Shown here one piece after another: positions 38,254-47,608 of a DNA stretch of 64,000 bases. Where the stretch lies: assembly GCA_913058575.1 (NCBI GenBank), contig CAJXRF010000011.1, forward strand, positions 20,016-84,015, in the 5' to 3' direction. Below the pieces are notes generated by a model that searched no databases, was not told the DNA's origin, and worked only from the letters and a program-made list of their open reading frames with translations. The DNA is from an uncultured Bermanella sp. (GTDB taxonomy: Bacteria; Pseudomonadota; Gammaproteobacteria; Pseudomonadales; Oceanobacteraceae). The position numbers and the translations under genes were made by a program. Each line of letters opens with the position of its first letter. Position 1 is the first letter of the stretch.

Positions 38254-39831
38254 TTATTCTTGCTCACCCTCCCCTTTACGCAATAACACCCGTCCCCTGG
38301 GTTCGTTGCCTTCATGCAGCACTACATCGGAATGCAAAAACTGCGCAGCCTCGGCCGAGCCTTTCACTTTTGCAGCGCTGCGTTCTAACATTTCTGCTTC
38401 AAACTCGGTTAACACACTTTCCCTAATACCTTCCTTACGCCAATCCGCTAAGGGCCGACAGCCTTTTGTAATCGTCCTGGCCAGTGATATCGCATCTAAC
38501 AAAGCTTGATTGGCCCCCTGCCCTTTGAATGGGCTCATGGGGTGGGCGGCATCGCCGATTAATGTCACTTTATCCCCCATGGCGCTTTTCGATAATAGCT
38601 CGGGTTCGAGCTGTGCACGGTCATACACTGGGTAACCGGAAACCTGTTCGAACTGAGTAGCCATTAAAATTTGCGGGATAGGGTCGTGCCATTGGCAGCG
38701 GCGCATGGCTTCTTTCTTTAGGGCGTGAGGGCCTTTTTCACTTAATGCCCGAGCTTCGTTCTCTGCCATGGGAAAGCTCAATTGCCACATGACCGAATCA
38801 GCGGTAAAGGGCATCATATAAATACGATCATGGCCATTGGCGGTTTGGAATACCGTGGCCGAATCTAATAAGGGATGCAGCAAACTGTCTTGAGCATGGT
38901 TGTGCTGCTCGTCTTTAGGCGCAGAATTCACCTTTAAACCTTTAATGGCTTCTAATGGACAAATCCCCAAGATCACCATGCAATCTAGGTAACGAAGCGG
39001 ACTGGCCTGTTCGCCAATTATTAAGCGCCGCACCGAACTGCGAATGCCATCGGCCCCCACCACAAGATCCGCCTTAGCGTGCTTAATGTACCCGTTAGGA
39101 TTTTTGTCACTTTTCACGTGAAAGGCTAAATCAACCTCTTGCCCTTCTTTTTTAACAAGGCTCACCAATTGATGTCCCCACTGTACCTTTTGGTGGCCGC
39201 CCAATTGCTCAAGCAGCTCTTGGCGCAATGCTTGTCTAGCAATATGCACATTGGTGCGCTTAGGGCGGGATTTCAAAGCTTGTGGCTGTAAGTCTTTAAT
39301 GCCCCAATCGGCAATGATCTTTCCATCTGGCGTGTGTACCACATGGCGGATGGAGGTGACCCCTTCTTTTAACGAGAAGACCCCCAACCCTTCAATGGCA
39401 CGACTGGCTTGTTGCAAGGTAAGGCCATAACCTTGAGAGCGGGTACTAAAGCCAATGTCGCGTTCGTAAAGCGTGAAAGGAATGCCGCGATGCATACAGG
39501 CCACAGCCAAGGCCACGCCTCCAATGCCCGCGCCAATAATCGCAACATGGGGATACGCTTGCAGGGTCGGCTCTTTAACAGGTTCTGTACTAGGTTTTTT
39601 ATCCGTGTCTTGATGAAAAACAGCTTGGCTAGCCGCCACTAAGCCCGAGCCTTTGCAGTGTAAACAATTTTCTAAATGGGGTACCGGGCGCACAGGAGGC
39701 GTGCCTTGGTCATTATTCTTTTCAAATTCGGCCAGTTCCCTTTGATAGCGCAGTTTTACTTTCTTGCGCAACCGCCTACTTTTTTTACCCAAGCCTTTGC
39801 ATTCAAGACAAATGGTCCAGTTATGTTTCAT
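38254..39831 (-). CDS. FAD-dependent monooxygenase with N-terminal DnaJ-type CxxCxGxG pair
   Basis: CLECKGLG and CLHCKGSG; VAIIGAGIGGVALAVACMHRG; GDAAHPMSPFKGQGANQAL. Confidence 0.88.
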   Translation of the reverse strand: MKHNWTICLECKGLGKKSRRLRKKVKLRYQRELAEFEKNNDQGTPPVRPVPHLENCLHCKGSGLVAASQAVFHQDTDKKPSTEPVKEPTLQAYPHVAIIGAGIGGVALAVACMHRGIPFTLYERDIGFSTRSQGYGLTLQQASRAIEGLGVFSLKEGVTSIRHVVHTPDGKIIADWGIKDLQPQALKSRPKRTNVHIARQALRQELLEQLGGHQKVQWGHQLVSLVKKEGQEVDLAFHVKSDKNPNGYIKHAKADLVVGADGIRSSVRRLIIGEQASPLRYLDCMVILGICPLEAIKGLKVNSAPKDEQHNHAQDSLLHPLLDSATVFQTANGHDRIYMMPFTADSVMWQLSFPMAENEARALSEKGPHALKKEAMRRCQWHDPIPQILMATQFEQVSGYPVYDRAQLEPELLSKSAMGDKVTLIGDAAHPMSPFKGQGANQALLDAISLARTITKGCRPLADWRKEGIRESVLTEFEAEMLERSAAKVKGSAEAAQFLHSDVVLHEGNEPRGRVLLRKGEGEQE

Positions 39832-40173
39832 TGCTCACTTTTCCATCTGCCCTAGAATTACCCGCGACTCGTTTCCCTTCAATTATAAACATTATAATTG
39901 ATAGCTGAATATTGAGACTGGCGTTTTGTTGGGATTATAACTTTTATTAATGGCTTGGGCGGTTAGTTTAACAAAAACAGGACATAAAAGATGGAAATTA
40001 GATTTGTACACTAGTCAGTTGAATCAATGGATGTAACCCTTAAAACACTAATTGATTAAGAGGATATTTCGCAGCCTAAAATGCAAATAGCCAAATAGAA
40101 ATCCTTTTCCCTAAACCCTTTCAAAATAATATTCTCTGTGCCCTCTTAATATGGTTTCATGGTGTTTTTAATG

Positions 40174-40944
40174 TCATCTGTCTGCTGCATTGGTGAAGGG
40201 AAGCAAACACATTTGGTCACAAAGATCATGATGTATGGCGTGATACAACATTTTTAACTGGGGGGCTAAGTCCGAAATATAATATTCACTTTGTAAATAA
40301 AACAAAGCCCTTGTGCCATACAGCTGTGTTTCATCGCCCACTTGTATAAAAGGAAAACCAAACTGTTTAAAGCGCGCCATTAGGCTTGGTTCCATCATCA
40401 CCAGTACACCTGAATGATTACATATGTCGGCAAAAGCCGCGGCGGCTAAATACAAGCCCATGGCGATATTAGGGAAACTTCGTTTTTCTTGTTCGCTGTA
40501 AACGGTTTCTGGGTCTTGGTTTGAAAAAACAAACGGCACTTTATCTTCGTCTTTTCGCTGGCGAAACGATGATAAAACCGCCAAGCGGGAAACTTCGCCA
40601 AAGCTGCCCCTAGGCAATGCATCTGTATCTAAAACATCTTTACGAAGACAGTGGGCACTGTTTTTTTCAAAAGGCAGTTTGAAATTAGGATTATCGGTGG
40701 GTGGAATAACCAAACGAATGCAACCGGCAAACACTCCACTGCGCTTGTGTTGCAGTAAACAGTGGTAGGCGCAATCATCAAACTCATCGATTTCCATCTG
40801 ATGCTCGTTGGTAGGCAACCAAGCCATTTCTTCACAATAAACGCTATGGCGAATTCTAAAGGCCTCTTGCCTTAATGCCTTGGTATCGGCAAAACAGATT
40901 TTAAAGTGCTGGCTGAAATTATCGGTAATGGAATACTGGCTCAT
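40174..40944 (-). CDS. PEP-CTERM/exosortase-associated acyltransferase-like (GNAT fold)
   Basis: FKICFADTKALRQEAFRIRHSVYCEEMAWLP...EIDEFDDCAYHCLL...GCIRLVIP...GEVSRLAV; start taken at MSQYSITDNF. Confidence 0.8.
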   Translation of the reverse strand: MSQYSITDNFSQHFKICFADTKALRQEAFRIRHSVYCEEMAWLPTNEHQMEIDEFDDCAYHCLLQHKRSGVFAGCIRLVIPPTDNPNFKLPFEKNSAHCLRKDVLDTDALPRGSFGEVSRLAVLSSFRQRKDEDKVPFVFSNQDPETVYSEQEKRSFPNIAMGLYLAAAAFADICNHSGVLVMMEPSLMARFKQFGFPFIQVGDETQLYGTRALFYLQSEYYISDLAPQLKMLYHAIHHDLCDQMCLLPFTNAADR

Positions 40945-41521
40945 GTTTATTCCTTGATGCGGTTCACAAGAATTCGATCTTTGCTTAAAGCATAAATTAG
41001 AATTTAATTTCAGCTGCCTCTTTTTGTTAGTTTTATGTTCACTTGGTAAGCAAAAGTACAAAAATTATTACCGAGGGTAAAGATCCTGATTCAGTTGAGT
41101 CATTTGAGGTGTTTCAAGAATTGAGCCGCCCTTGGTGTCGATCTAGTTCCTTCCCAATTAAACCGCCCATAATCCCTTTTTAAACTTTTTCAATGCTTTC
41201 AGGCATGGCTAACAGATGGCATATTTCAAATAAGTAAAACGCTCTCATTTATTGGGGTGGGAAGCATGGTAAACACTAGAGCCAGTACCGCCTTATGTAA
41301 GCTCTTAATTGCGAAAGAATAACGAATAAATAGAGTGTTAGTAAAAGACAAAAGCCTCAAGCCCGTCACACTTTCCTGACCCTAGCCCATTAACCCTGAA
41401 GCATTTACCCAGAGAAGGCGAAAAAAGACTGAATTATTGCCGCCAAAGTGGCTCTTTTTGGTTATAATTGCGCCGAAATTTAAGCGCCACCCATTTATAG
41501 TTAGTTTATACAGGTAAACGA

Positions 41522-42481
41522 ATGGCTTTTTTTGATCTAGAAACACCCGAAAACAACGAAACAGACAAGCTAGTGTGGTTAGGCCACCTTAGCCCAGATA
41601 GCGATACCATTGGTTCTGCTATTGGCGCTGCCGAGTTATTTGGTGGTGAAGCAAGACGTGCCGGTGAATTGAACAAAGAAACTGCCTTTGTAGTAGATTA
41701 CTGTGGTGTTGAAGTGCCTAAGATGATTTCTAAGGTCGAAGGCCAGAAAGTAGGCTTGGTAGATTTCAACCAGAAGACCCAGCTACACAAAGACGTCGAT
41801 AACAAAGACATTGTGGCCATCATTGATCACCATGCCATTCAAGATCAGCCCATTACCTTCAATACGGCCATGTCAGTAGACATTCGCCCTTGGGGCAGTG
41901 CAGCCACTATTTTGGCAGATCGTTTTGAAAAAATGGGCAAAGACATGACCCCAACCACGGCTTGCATGTTATTGGCTGGCATTTTATCTGATACGCTAAT
42001 TTTTGAATCCCCTACTACTTGCCCGTTCGACAAGCCTTTCGCTGAAAAGCTGGCTAAAATTGCAGGCATTGAAGATTTATACGATTTTGGCCAAAAAATG
42101 ATGGAAGCCAAATCAGACCTTGCCGACGTTAGCACTTACGATGTGTTAAAGGGCGACTTTAAGCACTACGAAATCAACGGCAAAAAAGTGGGGTTTGGTG
42201 TGGCAGAAACTTTATTGCCAGAACAGCTACTAGACCGTAAAGCAGACTTGTTAGCGGAAATGAAAGGTGAAAAAGCCAAGCAAGGTTTAGATTTTATCTT
42301 CTTCGCCATTGTGGATACCAAGACTAAAAATTCGCACCTAGTGATTTATTCAGATGCAGAAGCCGAACTGGCCGCTAAAGCCTATGGCGAAGCCACTGCC
42401 GAGCAGTTAATGTACTTACCGGGCATGATGTCTCGTAAGAGCCAATTAATGCCAGCGGTACAAGCGACACTTTCTGCTTAA
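41522..42481 (+). CDS. ppaC: manganese-dependent inorganic pyrophosphatase
   Basis: WLGHLSPDSDTIGSAIGAAEL; VDFNQ; AIIDHHAI; SDTLIFESPT; SRKSQLMPA. Confidence 0.95.
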   Translation: MAFFDLETPENNETDKLVWLGHLSPDSDTIGSAIGAAELFGGEARRAGELNKETAFVVDYCGVEVPKMISKVEGQKVGLVDFNQKTQLHKDVDNKDIVAIIDHHAIQDQPITFNTAMSVDIRPWGSAATILADRFEKMGKDMTPTTACMLLAGILSDTLIFESPTTCPFDKPFAEKLAKIAGIEDLYDFGQKMMEAKSDLADVSTYDVLKGDFKHYEINGKKVGFGVAETLLPEQLLDRKADLLAEMKGEKAKQGLDFIFFAIVDTKTKNSHLVIYSDAEAELAAKAYGEATAEQLMYLPGMMSRKSQLMPAVQATLSA

Positions 42482-42532
42482 TTAAGAATACTTAAAGTAT
42501 TCGACTACAGAGTGTTTGTTTAAAGACTCTGC

Positions 42533-42564
42533 AAAAAAGGTGAAGCAATTGCTTCACCTTTTTT
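42533..42564 (+). terminator. Rho-independent terminator after ppaC
   Basis: aaaaaaggtgaagcaattgcttcacctttttt, perfect palindrome. Confidence 0.9.
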
Positions 42565-43033
42565 GTGCTTACAATTAAAAATCAACATTCCTTCCCCCTG
42601 AATTCCAAAGCTAAATCGATGAATTCTTTTGCAGTAATTCAATAAAGCCCTTCATATAACCAAGTAAAGATTATGGCAAGGTAACAACAGCTCAAGATCG
42701 CTTTGACCAAACCGCATTAATGGTTGTGTGACAGTTTCAACTTAATTCAGCCTCGGCTCAGCACCCACCTTGTTCTTAGTGAACAAAATCACTCACTGAA
42801 GGTTCCTGCGACGGAATTTATTAGAAGCCTAGTGTGTATTGCTTGCCATCGTTATTATGGGTGTCGTTAGACATAACAACGCAAAAGCCAGATTTGTACT
42901 TTAAAGTATCTGATAGGTGCCTCATGCCAACTTTTGATTCATTCTTTTTATTCATTGGCGAGGCAGGAAAAGAGAGATTGAATTTACACTCATTAAAAAG
43001 TAAGGGCCTCATTGGGCCCATGAGCACTTCGCG

Positions 43034-45283
43034 TTAGGCGATTATTTTCTTACGAGTAAAAATACCAAAGCCCACCAGCATTAAAATTAATAATTCATAA
43101 AAACCCATAGCGCCAATACCGCTTGAGCCAGAAGAACCACTGCCAGAATCGGATTCAGCGGCGGCATTTTCTTCGGCGGTTAAAGCCCGTTGCTCGGCTA
43201 TCGCCAAGGCATCGGTTGCGGCTTGCGCTTCTGCTTGAGCCTGAGTTAATGCAAGTGCGTCTGCCACAGCTTGTGCTTGCGCCAGCGTCAAGGCATCTTG
43301 CGTAGCGGTAACATTGGCCTGAGCTGCTGCCAGTTCTTCTGCGCTTAGCGTCGCTTCGGATTGAACCAGCGCTAACGCCGTGGTCGCTGCCTGTACGTCG
43401 GCCTCGCTCTGAGTGACGGCATCATTAGCCGTTTGTAATTCAGCTTGCGCCAGTGCCAATGCTTGTGCGCTGCTTAATGCTTCAGCTTGTGCGGTGGCCA
43501 GCGCTTCGTTGGCGGCCAATAGTTCAGCCTGCACTTCTGTCAATTCATCGGCTAGGTTTTCAGCCTCCACTAGCGCATCGGCTAAGGCTGGGCTCACATA
43601 TTGATAAAAATTCCAGCTATCGATGTTGTTGGAATCTTGCAGGTATAGAGAATCGTTTACGCTAAATAACTTGGCGCCGCTTGAGGCAAGTGCCAGTTCA
43701 AAGTTAATGAAGTCTGTGGTTACAAAGGTAAAATTGGCCGAAAAATTATTACTGGCACTCACCTTCGCTGATCCATATGTTTTACCGTTATGGTTTATAA
43801 GCGAACTCACGGTGTAGCTGTGGCCATCGGTATCAACCGCGTCGGCTAGATTAAGTGCCGAGGAAACAAGAGCACCATTATTCCAAGTGAGGCCATTGTC
43901 ACTACTAAAATAAACGCGCTCGCCACCGGTAACCGTAATTTGATTCATGGCCAACGAGGTTAAATCAATCAGGCTCATTAAATCATCTTCTAGGGTGCTG
44001 ATGGTGCTCCAGTTCCAAGTAGTCAGATCGTCAGAATAGCCCACCTGCATTTTTATGTAGGTGCTGGTATCCACATCGTATTCTTTTAATAAAACATAGA
44101 AGCGATCATTAGCCAAAATTATATCTTTTACAAAATAGCGATTATCAGCACTTGGGTATTGCGTGAAATCAGCCCAATCACCTTCTGCAGTTCTAAACAT
44201 GAGTGAAGCCACAGTGGAAGAGTTGCTCATTACCGCACGGCCATCACGACTAAATACCACACGATTATTTTGATAACTGCCCACTGTGTTGTGGGTCCAG
44301 TTTTCTAAATCTGGGCTCGTGTAATAGCCTTTTGTTTCACCGCCAATACTGCCTGAGTTAAGTGCCACATAAAGACTGTTTTTTTCATCGTAAGCCAAAG
44401 TCGAAGCATAGTAACCAATAATGGCGGCGCTTTTAGCATCAGACCAGGTGATCATGTCGGCAGAGTAACGAATTTCTGATGTGCCTGTATCGCTATCAGA
44501 AATGTAGGCCACAAAAAGATCATTTAACAAATAAATTTGGCTATTTTCAGGTACCTCTCGCACATCAAAATTGCCATTAAGATCACTCGAGAAGGCTTTA
44601 CGAGATCCTATAAAGTAGCTTAAGCCGTTGTGCTGGATTACAGTGTAATGGTCATTAGCGGGATCGAAGTCGGCCTGTGAGAAAGTCGCGTCTAATTTTC
44701 TAAAATGAGAATCTACGCGATGGTTTTTAATCACATAATGAGAAGCCATTTGGTTGTAATAATAATTAATTGTGCGAGGCCCAGTACCGCCCTCTTCAAA
44801 GCCCAATGTGGTGAATACCCTGCCTGAATCTGAACTAGGGTTAAGTGTATATTTGATCTTGCCACGGTCGGCATAAATCACTTCATAGGTGTCTTCATCT
44901 TCAAGATAGGCATAGTCGCGTGCGGTATCGATATAACAATACCAGGCATAACCCTCCATTTCGTGTAAGGCATTAATGGCCGTTTCGCCCGCTGTGAAGC
45001 GGCTAGGATTAACGTTGAAATCTTGGGTGGCCCCCTCTACCTGCGCAGTACCGGTTATTTCAACCAAATCGGGCTCTGGCCAAGCACTTGGTAAGGCAAT
45101 GCAACTGGCGGCGGTATCGGTCGCGCTGTCGGTGGCACTCATGTTTCGCTCAACCACCACTGTGCTGGCGTCTTTCATGTCTAGGGTGCGCTCGCCTAAG
45201 TCATATTGACAGGCCACGACGGCGGTGAGTGACAACACAAGCAAGGCTCTTTTTAAAAACATGCTGGTTAATGAATCGCGCAT
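43034..45283 (-). CDS. large lipoprotein with Ala-rich coiled coil and GlyGly-CTERM-like tail
   Basis: LTAVVACQ lipobox; sialidase/BNR-like central region (YYTSPDLENW, YSDDLTTWNW, YFSSDNGLTWNNG); AQAEAL-rich helix; GSGSSGSSGIGAMGFYELLILMLVGFGIFTRKK. Confidence 0.75.
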   Translation of the reverse strand: MRDSLTSMFLKRALLVLSLTAVVACQYDLGERTLDMKDASTVVVERNMSATDSATDTAASCIALPSAWPEPDLVEITGTAQVEGATQDFNVNPSRFTAGETAINALHEMEGYAWYCYIDTARDYAYLEDEDTYEVIYADRGKIKYTLNPSSDSGRVFTTLGFEEGGTGPRTINYYYNQMASHYVIKNHRVDSHFRKLDATFSQADFDPANDHYTVIQHNGLSYFIGSRKAFSSDLNGNFDVREVPENSQIYLLNDLFVAYISDSDTGTSEIRYSADMITWSDAKSAAIIGYYASTLAYDEKNSLYVALNSGSIGGETKGYYTSPDLENWTHNTVGSYQNNRVVFSRDGRAVMSNSSTVASLMFRTAEGDWADFTQYPSADNRYFVKDIILANDRFYVLLKEYDVDTSTYIKMQVGYSDDLTTWNWSTISTLEDDLMSLIDLTSLAMNQITVTGGERVYFSSDNGLTWNNGALVSSALNLADAVDTDGHSYTVSSLINHNGKTYGSAKVSASNNFSANFTFVTTDFINFELALASSGAKLFSVNDSLYLQDSNNIDSWNFYQYVSPALADALVEAENLADELTEVQAELLAANEALATAQAEALSSAQALALAQAELQTANDAVTQSEADVQAATTALALVQSEATLSAEELAAAQANVTATQDALTLAQAQAVADALALTQAQAEAQAATDALAIAEQRALTAEENAAAESDSGSGSSGSSGIGAMGFYELLILMLVGFGIFTRKKIIA

Positions 45284-45814
45284 ATTGGCTTTATCTCTAC
45301 TGACAACTAAGACTATGAAATGACTTAGGATTAAAAATCAGCCAATTATACATAGTTATATATATGAAAAACCTACTTTTTAAGAGCCTTTTGCTATAAG
45401 CCAGAAAGAGCCACCCACTGACAAGGTGCGTATAAAGGGTACTTAAAGAGGCTTCTAGTTAAAGTAATTTAAGAGGTGCTTGAAAAAGTGCTAGACCAAT
45501 ACAACCCTAACACGTTAGCAAAGAGGCTCTGATCAAAAAAAACATCGTGCTAATTTGGCTATGCTTTGCGTTACACATGCACACCAAAGGCTGAACTTTA
45601 GATAGCAGCTGTGTCCGATGGGCGTATAAAATTACCAGAGGGAAAATAAGTGTTTACTTTTTAATCTCCCAACCGTATTATCAGGGCGTTAATTATTCCC
45701 ATCTAGTTTATTTAACTTATTATCAAGTGGTGTTACCCACGTGATAATCAGTGCCTTGCCTTTCCCCATTACAGTTAGACAGCACATCAGAATCAGAGCT
45801 AATTTATTGCCCCC

Positions 45815-45835
45815 ATTTTCGAAAGTTTCGAAAAT
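45815..45835. promoter_or_regulatory. perfect palindrome upstream of small ORF
   Basis: attttcgaaa-g-tttcgaaaat. Confidence 0.5.
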
Positions 45836-45933
45836 TGCTGTTGTTGTTATTTTTAAAAAATTAAGCAAACAATCAATAATCCAGCTCTTACTTAAGTTTG
45901 CGCATTAGCGCACATTAAATAAAAGAGTTTATT

Positions 45934-46110
45934 ATGCCTTATACATATAAAGGTCAACATTATTCCGTAGATTCAATCGTATCGCCGATTATCTCTATTG
46001 CCATCAACAAATTAAACATTGTTGTGACAGATCAATCCGGCCCGCAGTTATTTGAATTTACCAAACGAAGCGATTCTAAAGAATTTCTAAACTTGTTGTA
46101 TCAAGCTTAA
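45934..46110 (+). CDS. 58-aa small protein
   Basis: MPYTYKGQHYSVDSIVSPIISIAINKLNIVVTDQSGPQLFEFTKRSDSKEFLNLLYQA*; below the track cutoff; followed by a terminator. Confidence 0.55.
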   Translation: MPYTYKGQHYSVDSIVSPIISIAINKLNIVVTDQSGPQLFEFTKRSDSKEFLNLLYQA

Positions 46111-46128
46111 ATTTTAGGTTATCGCAGT

Positions 46129-46169
46129 AAAAAACCACCCTTGCCTTCACAGGCTTGGGTGGTTTTTTT
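46129..46169 (+). terminator. Rho-independent terminator
   Basis: aaaaaaccaccc...gggtggttttttt. Confidence 0.85.
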
Positions 46170-46218
46170 ATGGGTGCCATAACTGAGCTGACACGTTTGG
46201 CTGTATTTTAAAGGCGCC

Positions 46219-46242
46219 TAAAAAGCCTATAAAAGTAGGCTT
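46219..46242 (-). terminator. Rho-independent terminator
   Basis: aagccta-taaaag-taggctt with T-run on minus strand, at the stop of MYG1. Confidence 0.65.
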
Positions 46243-47110
46243 AAGCTTCCAGCGCCATGGCCGCCATTTTCATGGTGCTTTCAAAAGAGTTACAACCTGC
46301 GATAAATAAACCGTTGTGGCAGAACATAGCATCGTTAATGCCGGTGGCATCTTGAAGCTCTTTATCGGATAAGCCGGCCCATGGTTTAGGTAGAGACTTT
46401 CTGTCTTCGAACGAACCCAGTTCCACCGGTACGGTTTGAATGCGCCATTGGCCAGTTTCTGATGGGTACACCACATACAAGGCCTCTTGAGATAGGGTAT
46501 GCACCGTTCGTTTCCAAGGTGTGTATTGCTCTAATACTATCACTCTTGGGTCCTGTGCGTTTTCAATGGCTTTGGCTACTATGTCTTTGGCATTGATGCC
46601 GCCACTGGCGGTGGCTATGTACCGGGCCAGTATACGGGCAGCAAAAGTAACCGCTTCGTCAAAGCAGGCATCAAAGTGGCTGTCTTCCTGCCAAGTGGGG
46701 TTAAACATGGAAATAGTGTGGCTGAGGCTAATGCCTTCAGAGACCCCTTTAACATAACCGCAGTCGATGGCATCAATCACCGATACCAAGCCAGTATCAA
46801 CCGACTTAGCCACGTCTGGGTGACCATCACAGATCTGTAAGCCGTATTTTTTCCAAATTAAACCAAATGAAGAATAAGGAATGCCATTTTCACGCTCCCC
46901 TGCTCCGCCACGCTGGTGATGGTCAAAACGGCCAGCGTCGGCATCGTAAATGCCGCCCACATCCAACACAATATCGGCCTTCTCGATAAGCCCTAAATCA
47001 CGGGTGCGTATTAAATTAAACGTTGGAAAAATACACTTAAGTGCTGCGACACTGAAAACATCATCTGCGTGAAAATTACCATTGTGTGTTGCGATTGTTA
47101 TATCAGTCAT
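46241..47110 (-). CDS. MYG1-family (UPF0160) protein
   Basis: IATHNGNFHADDVFSVAALKCIFP; DVGGIYDADAGRFDHHQRGG; SSFGLIWKKYG. Confidence 0.92.
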   Translation of the reverse strand: MTDITIATHNGNFHADDVFSVAALKCIFPTFNLIRTRDLGLIEKADIVLDVGGIYDADAGRFDHHQRGGAGERENGIPYSSFGLIWKKYGLQICDGHPDVAKSVDTGLVSVIDAIDCGYVKGVSEGISLSHTISMFNPTWQEDSHFDACFDEAVTFAARILARYIATASGGINAKDIVAKAIENAQDPRVIVLEQYTPWKRTVHTLSQEALYVVYPSETGQWRIQTVPVELGSFEDRKSLPKPWAGLSDKELQDATGINDAMFCHNGLFIAGCNSFESTMKMAAMALEA

Positions 47111-47608
47111 TTAACTCGTGTCGTATTAGAAAAGGCTAGGAAGCTAACGCTACAAAACGTCAGCATTTTGAAGGGGTTGATCATTCAATTTATTGGGGGA
47201 TTCTATACGATGGGGACTAACAAAAATAGCCAATTGAAAATACCCAAATGAATATGGGCTTTGTAATTTAAACGAAAAACTCGCTTAAATCCCGACCTCC
47301 AAAAACAATGACAAATAACCGCTATCAAAAAGCAGTAACTGTGTGAAACATCAATAATATCAGCAGGATTAAGAAAGCCTTTAGCCCACTAGCCTCAAGG
47401 CTAATCATACAGGATTCCCTTAAAAGACACGCTGTCGGGTTTCTAATGGTAAAACCCAATGCCAGTCACTCATTCTCATTCCCTTAAATAGACCAAAACA
47501 AACAGCATAGTCTACGCTTAATAGGTATTTTACTTGTAAAAATACAGCTAATCAGGACAAGACACAGGTATCTAGGCCAGTGAATTTTCCACGGATAGGA
47601 AGAGTATT

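Noticed and set aside
43123-43817. Series of plus-strand ORFs opposite the Ala-rich stalk
   Set aside because: Repetitive codon usage creates long antisense open frames; no independent support
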